Positions 27,849-37,600 of a stretch of DNA of 64,000 bases are shown piece by piece. The notes beneath the pieces are model-generated. The model had not been told where the DNA came from. It saw only the letters and a program-made list of their open reading frames with translations, and made no database searches. Numbering within the stretch: the stretch's first letter is position 1; every line of letters begins with the position of its first letter. The stretch lies in the NCBI GenBank assembly GCA_011087605.1, contig JAALLE010000005.1, positions 16,273-80,272 on the forward strand. Direction: 5' to 3'. This DNA comes from Hyphomicrobiales bacterium. Its GTDB lineage: Bacteria; Pseudomonadota; Alphaproteobacteria; Rhizobiales; Rhizobiaceae. Position numbers and translations under genes: made by a program.

Positions 27849-28649
27849 GTGGTGAGAAATTTATCAAACTGTATGTTTGAAAAAATTCAACCATCGGACA
27901 GATTGATGTTTGCCTCCAAAATCAAAGAATCTTCACATTTCGGGGCGGGAAATTCGGCCAAAATAATACAGGTCCACAAGGTTTCGGCTGTTTCAGACAA
28001 GCTTTCCGGACTGGTTCGACACCATCCATCCGGATCAACGAGTCAACGCGCGGCAATGTTGTTTCCCGCCTTCATTCTTTGTGTGGTTGTCGGCCTGGGC
28101 ATTGTTGATGACGCCACGGCGCAGACAACGGCCTCCGTTGCTGAAGTCAAACCAAGTTCGTTGAATGAAGTTTATTCGGATTGGAAAGTTTCATGCCAGA
28201 AATCGAACGCAAATGCCGAGGACAGTCCGAGCCATTGCCAGATGATTCAGGAGTTGCGAGACAAGAAATCGGGGCAATTGATCATGGCCTTTGCTCTGCC
28301 TGGTAAAACCGGTAAAAATGGGGTCAATGCCTTGATCATTGCTCCTTTCGGTCTGAACCTTGCTGAAGGAGTTGTGGTGAGTGTTGGTGAATCAGAAGCC
28401 GCGGCCAAAACTGCAAATCAATCCCCACCAGTCAAAGTCAAAGCGCCGTTTCACACGTGCTTGCCGTCCGGATGTTTGGCGAGATTTAGCCTGAACAAAA
28501 AAATGAAAAATGCTCTCAAACGGGGAATAGAAGCTCAGATTAAGATGGTATCGGCCGACCAGAACAAGCCTGTGCACATGAATATTTCCCTGAAAGGTTT
28601 TACCGCCGCAGAACGACGCCTCAGGACGCTGGCCGCAAAATTCGACTGA
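27849..28649 (+). CDS. Invasion-associated locus B (IalB) family protein, long N-terminus
   Basis: The C-terminal 170 residues match the IalB family: YSDWKVSCQ, C-x-M-x-Q-E-L, a NGVNALIIAPFGLNLAEGV stretch, and paired cysteines in CLPSGCLARF. IalB proteins are secreted or periplasmic and are linked in Bartonella to erythrocyte entry; free-living relatives have unknown roles. A hydrophobic stretch ending in DDATAQ (about residues 70-92) looks like a signal peptide. The reading frame extends about 68 residues further upstream to GTG 27849, and the true start may be later (ATG 27906 or 28053). No good ribosome site distinguishes them. Confidence 0.75.
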   Translation: MVRNLSNCMFEKIQPSDRLMFASKIKESSHFGAGNSAKIIQVHKVSAVSDKLSGLVRHHPSGSTSQRAAMLFPAFILCVVVGLGIVDDATAQTTASVAEVKPSSLNEVYSDWKVSCQKSNANAEDSPSHCQMIQELRDKKSGQLIMAFALPGKTGKNGVNALIIAPFGLNLAEGVVVSVGESEAAAKTANQSPPVKVKAPFHTCLPSGCLARFSLNKKMKNALKRGIEAQIKMVSADQNKPVHMNISLKGFTAAERRLRTLAAKFD

Positions 28650-28656
28650 CACAGAT

Positions 28657-29677
28657 TCAACGGCGTAAACCTTGCAGCGCGTCATCAAGCTCGCTCATGA
28701 ACGAAATTATTCGCGCCGCATTGGACCCCAGATCGTGTGCGCCCCAACGGGATGTGGAACGCATATCAACCAACGTTCCCTCCTCTTCTTCGACGAGACG
28801 GAGTACAACATCGCTTTCAAAACCAAATAGCAGGGAGGTTGCGACGGCCTCAACGTATCGTTCTTCCTGCTCTTCGACTTCCGTGTCGATCTGGCGACCG
28901 ATAGGCGACACCTGGACAGTCTCAAATGCCGGCGTGGCGCTGCCATTTGCAGCTCCTGGCAGGCGGCGACGGGCGTTTTCGCGATAACGGGGCGTTGGAA
29001 TGCGCACTGGATTGCCCGACGCATCAACGACAGGCTTGGCCACCAACGCCGAACCTTCGGCATCGATGGCCGCCTGTCCCGGCGTCGTCTCGGCCGTTAA
29101 TATAGTCCAGTCACGATCGCCGATTAGGGCCACCACTTCTCGAAAAACCTTACCCGTATCAAGAGGATAGCGTCGCGCAGCTACCCGAGGATACGCCTTC
29201 AGCTGGACATCTTTTTGCGTTGGGGTCGGATCGACAATCGCATTCATACCCTCGCTGCGATCCCCCAACACCGTGTCATATGTAGGCGGATCATCCAGAT
29301 CCGTGGACACGTCATATATTTGCGGAAGCACCAGCGCCTGAACTGCATGATAAAGAAACGGCAGCAATAATAAGACCGCCAACAGCATCCCGCGCGTTGA
29401 ACTGATGCCCCCCCCTGTAGCCATAGGTCCACAACTCATAAAATCCGACAAATCCGGCAACTATCGCTGCGGTCAACAACAGTATGGCCAACCCCAAAAG
29501 CCAGAATGTCGATATCGTATCTACTACTCCAAACCGATGGCCCAATACGACGATAAGCAGATAAGGCGCACAAAACACGGCCAGACGCCGACACCACACC
29601 GCCGCCTGTGAATCGGGGCGGTCAATCCTGGACAATCGCTCGACATAGCTCGTCATGGCCAGAGCCGCACCTCGCAT
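28657..29677 (-). pseudogene. DUF1499 membrane protein gene, split by a frameshift in a G8 tract
   Basis: Two overlapping frames on the minus strand together make one protein. The upstream frame (29677 to 29312) gives an N-terminus with about three helices that reaches ELWTYGYRGG. The downstream frame (29460 to 28657) continues with ISSTRGMLLAVLLLLPF, a helix, and a soluble DUF1499 domain (YDVSTDLDDPP, SPIGRQIDTE, DMRSTSRWGAHDLG). The switch lies at a run of eight G (complement of 29408-29415). Removing one G joins the frames into about 339 residues with continuous homology. The cause could be a sequencing error, a real mutation or phase variation; the sequence alone cannot tell. The function of DUF1499 is unknown. 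Confidence 0.8.
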
Positions 29678-29778
29678 TTAATTTCGTTACTTCAACACTC
29701 TGCTTATATCAGCAAGGTGCCCAGTTTATGATGGTCTGCAAACCGGAGGGTTCGCCGTCTTGTGTAGATCCAGTCCCA

Positions 29779-31407
29779 TTACCCATCATCAAATCGATAA
29801 TCGGCAAACTGTTTGCGCAATTCGGTTTTCTGAATCTTGCCGGTCGCGGTATGAGGGATTTCTTCGACAAAAGCCACCGCATTCGGCATCCACCACTTGG
29901 CCACCTTACCCTGCATGAACTCCAATATGTCTTCAGCTGCGGGGCTCTTGCCTTCTTTCGTGATGCAGATCAGCAGTGGCCGTTCGTCCCACTTTGGATG
30001 GACAATTCCGATCACCGCAGCTTCTTGAATATCGGGGTGACCAACTGCGAGATTTTCAAGATCAATCGTCGATATCCATTCGCCGCCGGATTTGATTACA
30101 TCCTTGGATCGGTCCGTGATCTGCATATAGCCGTTAGCATTTATGTGGGCGACATCTCCTGTATCGAACCAGCCCTCTTCATCAAACTGTTCTTCGCCAG
30201 CACCACCAAAATAGGCCCTGGCAACACCAGGCCCGCGAACCTTAAGCTTGCCAAAGGTCTTGCCATCCCACGGCAGTTCGGAATTTTCATCATCTGTCAC
30301 CAGCATCTCGACACCAAATGGCGCGTAACCCTGTTTTTCCTGCATATCCAGAAGCGCATCACCTTCCAGATCACCGTAAACCGGCTTCATCACACCAAGA
30401 CTGCCCAACGGGCTCATTTCAGTCATTCCCCAGGCGTGAATAACCTGCACATCGTAGTCATTTTGAAACGCTTCCGTCATTGCCCGAGGACAGGCCGAGC
30501 CGCCAATCACCACCCGGTTGAGATGCGGTAATTTTTTGCCGGTCTCTTCCAGATAAGACAGCAGCATCAACCAGACTGTCGGCACTGCTGCAGTCATTGT
30601 GACTTTTTCAGTGTCCAGCAATTCGTAGATTGATGCACCATCCATCAAGGGGCCGGGATTGACAATCTTGGCACCAACCATCGGCGCAGAATGGGCAATA
30701 CCCCAGGCGTTTGCGTGAAACATAGGTACCACGGGCATGATAACTTCATTGGAACCCAGATTCAGCGCATCAGGCTGAACCGAGATCAACGCATGTAACA
30801 CGTTGGAGCGGTGGGAATACAAAACCCCCTTCGGGTCACCTGTTGTGCCCGACGTGTAACACATGCCACAGGCGGTATTTTCGTCGAACTGTTTCCAAGC
30901 ATAATCACCATCCTGCCGGCCAATCCAGCTTTCGTAGTCGACCATCTCGACCTTGCTGTTTTCCGGCATATGATCCGCGTCGGTCAAAACGATAATCTTG
31001 CGCAGGCTGGGGACTTTGTCGGCAATTGCTTCGACGATGGGCAGAAAGCTGAGATCGACAAATAGTGCCTTGTCTTCCGCATGATTCATAATCCAGGCAA
31101 TTTGCTCAGGAAACAGGCGCGGATTGAGCGTGTGATAAACTCCGCCGACTCCCATCGCGCCGTACCAGGCTTCCATATGCCGGGCTGAATTCCATCCAAG
31201 CGTGGCGATGCGGTCACCCAGTCCAAAGCCGTCGGCTTCCAATGCTTGAGATGCCTTTTTGGCCCGTGCATGAATATCGGAATATGTGGTTCGAACGATC
31301 GGCCCTTCAACCGACCGCGACACAATTTCTCGGTCCCCATGTTGAGCAGCGGCATAATCGAGGATCTTGTGGCACAATAGCGGCCATTCTTGCATCAGTC
31401 CCAGCAT
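29779..31407 (-). CDS. Acyl-CoA ligase (fatty-acyl-CoA synthetase / DmdB-like)
   Basis: This 542-residue adenylate-forming enzyme activates a carboxylic acid to its CoA thioester. The P-loop YTSGTTGDPKG near residue 190, the WGMTEMSP motif and the C-terminal lysine in TATGKIQKTELRK are all present. The N-terminus (MLGLMQEWPLLCHKI) resembles the medium-chain and 3-methylmercaptopropionyl-CoA ligase (DmdB) group, common in marine Alphaproteobacteria. The actual acyl substrate is not shown by sequence. It is divergent from the aminotransferase gene and shares an upstream region of about 130 bases with it. Confidence 0.88.
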   Translation of the reverse strand: MLGLMQEWPLLCHKILDYAAAQHGDREIVSRSVEGPIVRTTYSDIHARAKKASQALEADGFGLGDRIATLGWNSARHMEAWYGAMGVGGVYHTLNPRLFPEQIAWIMNHAEDKALFVDLSFLPIVEAIADKVPSLRKIIVLTDADHMPENSKVEMVDYESWIGRQDGDYAWKQFDENTACGMCYTSGTTGDPKGVLYSHRSNVLHALISVQPDALNLGSNEVIMPVVPMFHANAWGIAHSAPMVGAKIVNPGPLMDGASIYELLDTEKVTMTAAVPTVWLMLLSYLEETGKKLPHLNRVVIGGSACPRAMTEAFQNDYDVQVIHAWGMTEMSPLGSLGVMKPVYGDLEGDALLDMQEKQGYAPFGVEMLVTDDENSELPWDGKTFGKLKVRGPGVARAYFGGAGEEQFDEEGWFDTGDVAHINANGYMQITDRSKDVIKSGGEWISTIDLENLAVGHPDIQEAAVIGIVHPKWDERPLLICITKEGKSPAAEDILEFMQGKVAKWWMPNAVAFVEEIPHTATGKIQKTELRKQFADYRFDDG

Positions 31408-31543
31408 TTTAGTCTCCCATTTCCAAACTGAATATTGGGTGAAACTGGCGCGCCGGTAAAGAGGCCTGTCCTGTTAAATTGAGTTGCCCGATGCCTCCAA
31501 ATGGTCTTACGGTGGCCCAAACCAACTCAAACGGTATCTGTTG

Positions 31544-32932
31544 ATGACCCAGCCACTTTCAAACCTGCAGGCCAGAGATCTGGACGCTGTTTTGCACCCC
31601 TATTCACCGCTGCATAAATTGCGCGAAACCGGACCAACGATCATGGCCAGCGGCAAGGGCGTATTTATCTACGACACCCAGGGGAACGAGTTTATTGAGG
31701 GCATGTCCGGCCTTTGGTGTGCCGGTCTGGGTTTTGGCAATGAGGAGATGATCGAGGCAGCAGAGAAGCAGTTGCGCACCCTGCCCTATTATCACCAATT
31801 TGGCGGCCGAGGAACTGAGCCCGCCATAGAGCTTGCGGAAAAACTGAAGGAGTTGGCACCAACACCCCAGTCGAAGGTATTTTATACGTCCAGCGGTTCG
31901 GAGGCCAACGATACACAGATCAGGCTTGCCTGGTATTACAACAACGCACTGGGACGACCGAAAAAGAAGAAGATTATCTCACGCGTCAAGGCCTATCACG
32001 GTGTCACTCTGATGGCCGCGTCGCTCACCGGCCTGCCGGTCAATCACATGGATTTCGACTTGCCATTTGACGGCATTCTGCACACCGAATGTCCGCACCA
32101 CTACCGGTTTGGTCTAGATGGTGAAAATGAAGCAGAATTCGTCGCACGCCTGGTCGCCTCGCTTGAAGCTATGATCGAGCGCGAAGGTGGCGATACGATT
32201 GCTGCGATGATCGCCGAACCCGTGATGGGAGCCGGTGGCGTATTAGTACCACCGAGCGGCTATTTTGAAGCGATACAGCCGGTTCTTAAAGAGCATGACA
32301 TTCTGCTGATTGATGACGAAGTTATCAATGGATTTGGCCGCACGGGCGAATGGTTCGGCGCGACGTCTCACGGCATGAAGCCTGACATGATATCAGCGGC
32401 AAAACAGCTCACCGCAGCCTATGCACCCCTTGGGGCAGTGATGATTCCAGACTTCATGATGGCGGCACTGGAACAGCAGTCTGAAAAGATTGGAACCTTT
32501 GGTCATGGCTATACCTATGGCGGACACCCGCTGGGCTGCGCCCTCGGGGTCAAGGCGATAGAAATCTATCAGCGCATGGATATTTGCGCCAAGGTGCGGG
32601 CCATTACGCCGCTGTTTGAAGCCAGACTGGCCAAAATCGCTGACCACCCGCTGGTTGGAGAAGTGAGGAATTCCGGCCTGATGGGTGGTGTTGAACTGGT
32701 TGCTGACAAATCAACCAAAAGGTCCTTCAATCCCAAACAGGGTGTTGGCCCACAATGTGCGGTATTCTGTCAGGATCACGGAGCCATTTTGCGCGCCATT
32801 GGTGACACTATCGCCCTGTGCCCGCCGATGATAATCAGCGAAGCGGAACTTAACGAATTATTTGATCGGCTTGAACGCGCCCTGGATGATGCGGAAGCCT
32901 GGGTCCGCAAGGAAAACTTACGTTCTGCTTAG
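31544..32932 (+). CDS. Class III (omega) aminotransferase
   Basis: This 462-residue PLP enzyme is of the acetylornithine/omega-amino acid group. The PLP lysine is Lys287 in ISAAKQLTAAYAPLG, and Asp258 in LLIDDEVINGFGRTG binds the pyridine nitrogen. SSGSEAND near residue 116 is also a family mark. ATG at 31544 fits the family start; the ORF extends to TTG 31484. Candidate donors include beta-alanine, taurine or putrescine, and the sequence does not decide. Its 3' end overlaps the convergent PPDK-like gene by 15 bases. Confidence 0.87.
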   Translation: MTQPLSNLQARDLDAVLHPYSPLHKLRETGPTIMASGKGVFIYDTQGNEFIEGMSGLWCAGLGFGNEEMIEAAEKQLRTLPYYHQFGGRGTEPAIELAEKLKELAPTPQSKVFYTSSGSEANDTQIRLAWYYNNALGRPKKKKIISRVKAYHGVTLMAASLTGLPVNHMDFDLPFDGILHTECPHHYRFGLDGENEAEFVARLVASLEAMIEREGGDTIAAMIAEPVMGAGGVLVPPSGYFEAIQPVLKEHDILLIDDEVINGFGRTGEWFGATSHGMKPDMISAAKQLTAAYAPLGAVMIPDFMMAALEQQSEKIGTFGHGYTYGGHPLGCALGVKAIEIYQRMDICAKVRAITPLFEARLAKIADHPLVGEVRNSGLMGGVELVADKSTKRSFNPKQGVGPQCAVFCQDHGAILRAIGDTIALCPPMIISEAELNELFDRLERALDDAEAWVRKENLRSA

Positions 32933-34582
32933 ATCAGCCCGGTCTTTCCAGTTCAGCAAAATCGCCAAATCCCCATCCGGTTCGGGGGTTTCGATCGGTT
33001 GGGCGCCCAGATAGACAGTACCAGCCCCACCATCAATGGAAATAATGTCCCCGGCATTGAGTTGCAGACCTGATGCGCTGCAAGTCTGGCTAGCCAGATC
33101 AATCTTCAACATCATGGCAGCCGTAATACAGGGTTTGGCCATGCCCCGTGCAACCACCGCCGCATGGCTGGTCATGCCACCGCGAGAGGTCAAGATCCCG
33201 GCTGCGGCGTGCATGCCGTGTACGTCTCTTGGATCTGTTTCGGCGCGCACCAAAATGGCGTCTTTGCCATTTTCACGCAGTTCGACCGCGGCCTCCGATG
33301 TAAAAACGATTTCGCCAGTGGCTGCCCCCGGAGATGCCGGAAGGCCCTTGGCGACAAAGGCGGTACCCGGTGGGGCATCAATACGCGATACCAGCATCGC
33401 TTCCAGGGCGTTCGTGTCACAGGATTGAAGCGCTTCCCGCTTGGATATGAGTTTCTCGTTGACCATATCCACGGCAATCTTGAGCCCGGCTTTTGGCGTT
33501 CGCTTGCCATTGCGGGTTTGCAACAAATACAGCTTTGAACTTTCAACAGTGAATTCGATTTCCTGCATGTCGCGGTAATGGTTTTCCAACTGACCGCCGA
33601 AACCTATCAATGTCTCATAAGCATCGGGCATCAGTTTTTCCATGGACGGGTTGTCCGATAATCCAGCGACCCGCGCAGCTTCGGTCAATTCCATGGGAGT
33701 GCGAATGCCAGAGACAACCTCTTCGCCCTGGGCATTTGGCATATATTCGCCATAGGGGGCGGCTGCGCCATTTGATGGATTGCGGGTAAAATACACACCG
33801 GTGCAAGAATTGCCGTCGCGGTTGCCGAAAACCATCGTTTGGATGACCGCCGCCGTTCCGCCGACATGCGATAGGTCATGCAGATCGCGGTAGCGCCTTG
33901 CCCGCGATGTGTTCCATGAATTGAAAACCGCCAACAACGCCAGGCTCAGTTGAGCAAACACGTCTTGAGGAAACGCCTGGCCACTGGCTTGTTCAACAAT
34001 CTGCAAGAAAGTTTCTACCGCTTCCTGCAGCGCCGATGCCGTCAGTTCAGCGTCGGTTTCTACATGGTTGCGCTCCCGAATCTCGTCCAACACATCCTCA
34101 AAATCTTCGCCATCCAGATCCAGAACCACCATCGCAAAACTTTGAATGAAACGACGGTAACTGTCCCAGGCAAATCGCGGGTCGCCTGTTTCCTCGCAGA
34201 GTGCCGCGACCGTCGTAGTGTTCAGCCCAAGGTTCAGCACGGTATCCATCATGCCGGGCATGGATATTGCGGCACCAGAGCGCACCGACAACAAAAGCGG
34301 TCTTGGTCCGGTGCCGAATTGGCGCCCCATGTGGTTTTGCAGCTCGTCTATTGTGTGACGTATTTCTTTGCGAACGGAAGCTTCCAGAGCGTCCTGACCG
34401 GCGGCAACCTTTTGTCCGAGCAGAGCGTTCAGCACAAATCCCGGTGGAACAGGTAGTCCGATATTTGCCATGTCGATCAGATTGGCGCCCTTGATCCCCA
34501 TCAGGCTTGCGTCTGGTACCAGAGCACGGGTTCCAAATCCAAATGGAAACAGGACTGTATTTTGCAAATCAACGTTGGCCAT
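32918..34582 (-). CDS. PPDK-like protein lacking the PEP/pyruvate-binding domain
   Basis: This 554-residue protein matches the first two thirds of pyruvate phosphate dikinase. It has the ATP-grasp domain (GIKGANLIDMANIGLPVPPGF, SGAAISMPGMMDTVLNLG, FTRNPSNG, NAQGEEVVSGIRTP) and the phosphohistidine domain, with His473 in SRGGMTSHAAVVARG and the regulatory Thr two residues before. It then ends soon after ILLNWKDRADLS, where full PPDK (about 870-890 residues) goes on into a TIM barrel that binds PEP or pyruvate. The minus strand downstream is the antisense of the aminotransferase gene, so the missing part is not frameshifted. It could phosphorylate itself from ATP but not complete the usual reaction alone. 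Confidence 0.83.
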   Translation of the reverse strand: MANVDLQNTVLFPFGFGTRALVPDASLMGIKGANLIDMANIGLPVPPGFVLNALLGQKVAAGQDALEASVRKEIRHTIDELQNHMGRQFGTGPRPLLLSVRSGAAISMPGMMDTVLNLGLNTTTVAALCEETGDPRFAWDSYRRFIQSFAMVVLDLDGEDFEDVLDEIRERNHVETDAELTASALQEAVETFLQIVEQASGQAFPQDVFAQLSLALLAVFNSWNTSRARRYRDLHDLSHVGGTAAVIQTMVFGNRDGNSCTGVYFTRNPSNGAAAPYGEYMPNAQGEEVVSGIRTPMELTEAARVAGLSDNPSMEKLMPDAYETLIGFGGQLENHYRDMQEIEFTVESSKLYLLQTRNGKRTPKAGLKIAVDMVNEKLISKREALQSCDTNALEAMLVSRIDAPPGTAFVAKGLPASPGAATGEIVFTSEAAVELRENGKDAILVRAETDPRDVHGMHAAAGILTSRGGMTSHAAVVARGMAKPCITAAMMLKIDLASQTCSASGLQLNAGDIISIDGGAGTVYLGAQPIETPEPDGDLAILLNWKDRADLSRT

Positions 34583-34619
34583 GGGCTGACCCTATCTGAG
34601 CGTTTGGCTAATCAACCGG

Positions 34620-37600
34620 TCAACCAGCATCACGATAGGTTTCTGCTGTCTGCAAGTCCACCGACACCAACTGACTAACGCCCCGCTCCGCCATCGTCAC
34701 TCCAAACAACCTATTCATCCGAGCCATGGTAATAGGGTTGTGGGTGATGATCACAAACCTTGTATCGGTTTCGGCACTCATCTGGTCCATCAAATTGCAG
34801 AATCTCTCGACATTGTGGTCGTCAAGCGGCGCGTCGACCTCGTCCAGCACGCAAATCGGAGCTGGATTTGTCAGGAACACGGCAAAGATCAAGGCCATTG
34901 CCGTCAGCGCCTGTTCTCCACCAGACAACAGGGTCATCGTCTGCGGTTTTTTGCCAGGAGGACGGGCTAGAATTTCCAATCCGGCTTCCAATGGATCATC
35001 GGATTCAACCAGTTGCAGTTCCGCCGTTCCGCCACCGAACAAATGGGTAAACAGTTTCTGGAACTGGGCGTTGACCTCGTCAAAAGCAACGAGCAAGCGC
35101 TCACGGCCTTCCTTGTTCAGGCTTTGAATGCCATTGCGCAACTGGCGAATGGCTTCCACCAGATCATCTCTTTCGCTGACCAGTGTGTCGCGCTGTTCCA
35201 GCACTTCATTTTGTTCTTCTTCAGCACGCAGATTAACCGCACCAAGACGCTCGCGTTCGCTTTTCAAACGCTCCAGCTTGCGCTCCATGGCTTCGGCTTC
35301 GGGCAGCTTGCTCTCGTCATCCTGGCCGGTCTGTTTGAGCGCCAGATGTGGTTCACATTCAAGGTCTTCGCGAATGCGCGCTTCTACTTCCTGACGGCGT
35401 TCACGTGCAGCAGCAACTCGTTCTTCGGTCCTGGCACCGGCCTGTTTGGCGTCGGACAGTGCATTTAATGCATCGTGAGCAATTTTATCAGCTTCCCGCT
35501 GATCGTTTTCCATCTTCGCCAGCACATCTGCAGCAATTTTTCGTTTTTCCTCGGCGTCGGAAATTTGAATATCCAGTGCCCGACGCTTCTCAGCGATCAG
35601 GTCTGGCGCCTCCTCAACTTCCTGTTTTTGAGCCAGTGCCTGGGTCAAGCGCTCGCGCAGTGTTTTGATCTGCCGATCAGCGTTCAAAGCCCGCTCATTC
35701 CAGGCCGTACGCTCTCGCTCAATGGCTCCCAGTCTCTCTACGCGCATGGTGTTTTCACGTGCCATGCTTTCATATTCGACACGAATTTGAGACAGGTTTG
35801 CACGTAAAGCGGTGGTGGCATTATTGGCCACCTGCACTTTGGATTCCAATGTCTCCATACCGGGCAGAGTTGCCTGTGTAGTTTGCGCCTCGGCGATGAC
35901 AGCTACAGCTTCTTCAAGGCTTGAGCTCAGACGCAACTTTGCCTCTTCCAGCGCTGAACGGCGGTTTGACAATTCGCCTACTGAGCGTTCTGCCTGAGAC
36001 AAATCCTTGCGCGCCTCACCCAGACGGGCTTGCAATTCGCGCATGTTTTCGCGTGCTGTACGTTCCGTTTCGCGTGCTCCTGTGACGCCCAATCGAGCCT
36101 CTTCAAATGCGCTTTCGACCGCACGCAACTGTCGCGTGGCTTCGACAATCGCCGCATCCAGTTCAGCCAAACGGTTTTTCTGTTCCAACTTCAAAGCGGC
36201 TGCTGTTGGTGCTTCTGCGCTGGCCCGATAACCGTCCCAACGCCACAGATCGCCATCAGTCGACACCAGCCGTTGGCCCGGTTTGAGTTGGCCTGAGAGA
36301 TCATCGCCCTGCGGTTTCGAGACGATCCCGATTTGCGCCAGACGGCGGGCCAGTTCAACCGGGGCGGAAACAAATTCGGACAGGCCCGGAATGCCAAGCG
36401 GCAATGCGGCATCGTCCTGTGCATCGATCAGCGACCAATGGGCCGGGGCCGACTTGTCGAGCGGCATTTCCAGGTCTTCCCCCAATGCCGCACCGAGCGC
36501 TTTTTCAAAACCGGTCTGAGCGCGGATCTCGTCCAGCACAGCGGGAAACAGGTCTTTGCCTCCGGAATTCAGCACCCGGGCCAAAGTCCTGGCTTCGGTT
36601 TCAATCTGGTTGATTTTCGCCTGCGCTTCAGTGACGGGCGCGCGCGCCGATTGCTCAGTCTCGCGGGCGGTTTCGGCGTCTTTTTCAGCTTTCAGCGCTG
36701 CGGCTTCAGCCTCACCCACAGCGACTTCCAGATCACTCACCAATTGGGTTTTTTCAGCAATATCGGTGACTTCGCTGATTTTTGACGTCAATTCAGCCAA
36801 TTCACGTTCGACGCTGGTGACTTGACCTTCCAGCCGGATTTTTCGCTCCGCACCATCCTGCAAAGCCCGCTCAATCTGACTGGTCTGGGCGCGAATTGAA
36901 GCCAGTTCCTGGGTCAGACCATTCAAGACCTGTTCACCCTCAGCCAATTCTTCAGTCACCGCGTCCAATTTGCGTTTGGTTTCTGCTTCGCGTTGTTCGC
37001 GACCTTCAGTTTCAGACGTCAGTTGTTTTTCTTCACGAGCCAGATGGGAAATGATGTCGCTGTTTTCCGCAACCATCTGTTCTTCGCGCTGAATATCAGA
37101 TTCCAGTTGGGTAGCGCGCGCCGCCATCTCTCGCTTGCGGCGTTCAACCCGCTTGGCCTCTTCATCAAGCTGGTTGCGGGCAATAATCACCCGTTGTAAA
37201 GCGGCAGCCGCTTTGACCTCATCTTCGCGTAAATTCGGCAATTTTGACGCGATAATTGCCTGCGCCTTTGCGGCTTCTGTCTGCACCAGCTGGGTTTCAC
37301 CAACGGTAACCGTTGCTTGTGTCAGCGCGCTTTCAGCTTCTGACAGGCTCTGTTTGGCGGCTGCCCAGCGCAAATGCAGGATGGTTGCTTCGGTCTTGCG
37401 AATATCGCCGGCGATATTGCGATAGCGATTGGCCTGGCGAGCCTGACGCTTGAGGCTATCCAGCTGCGTTTCCAGCTGGGCAATAACGTCATCCAGCCGT
37501 TCGAGATTTGTTTCCGCCGCACGCAACCGCAATTCCGCCTCATGGCGGCGCGAATGCAGGCCGGAAATGCCTGCCGCCTCTTCCAGCAATGCCCGGCGTG

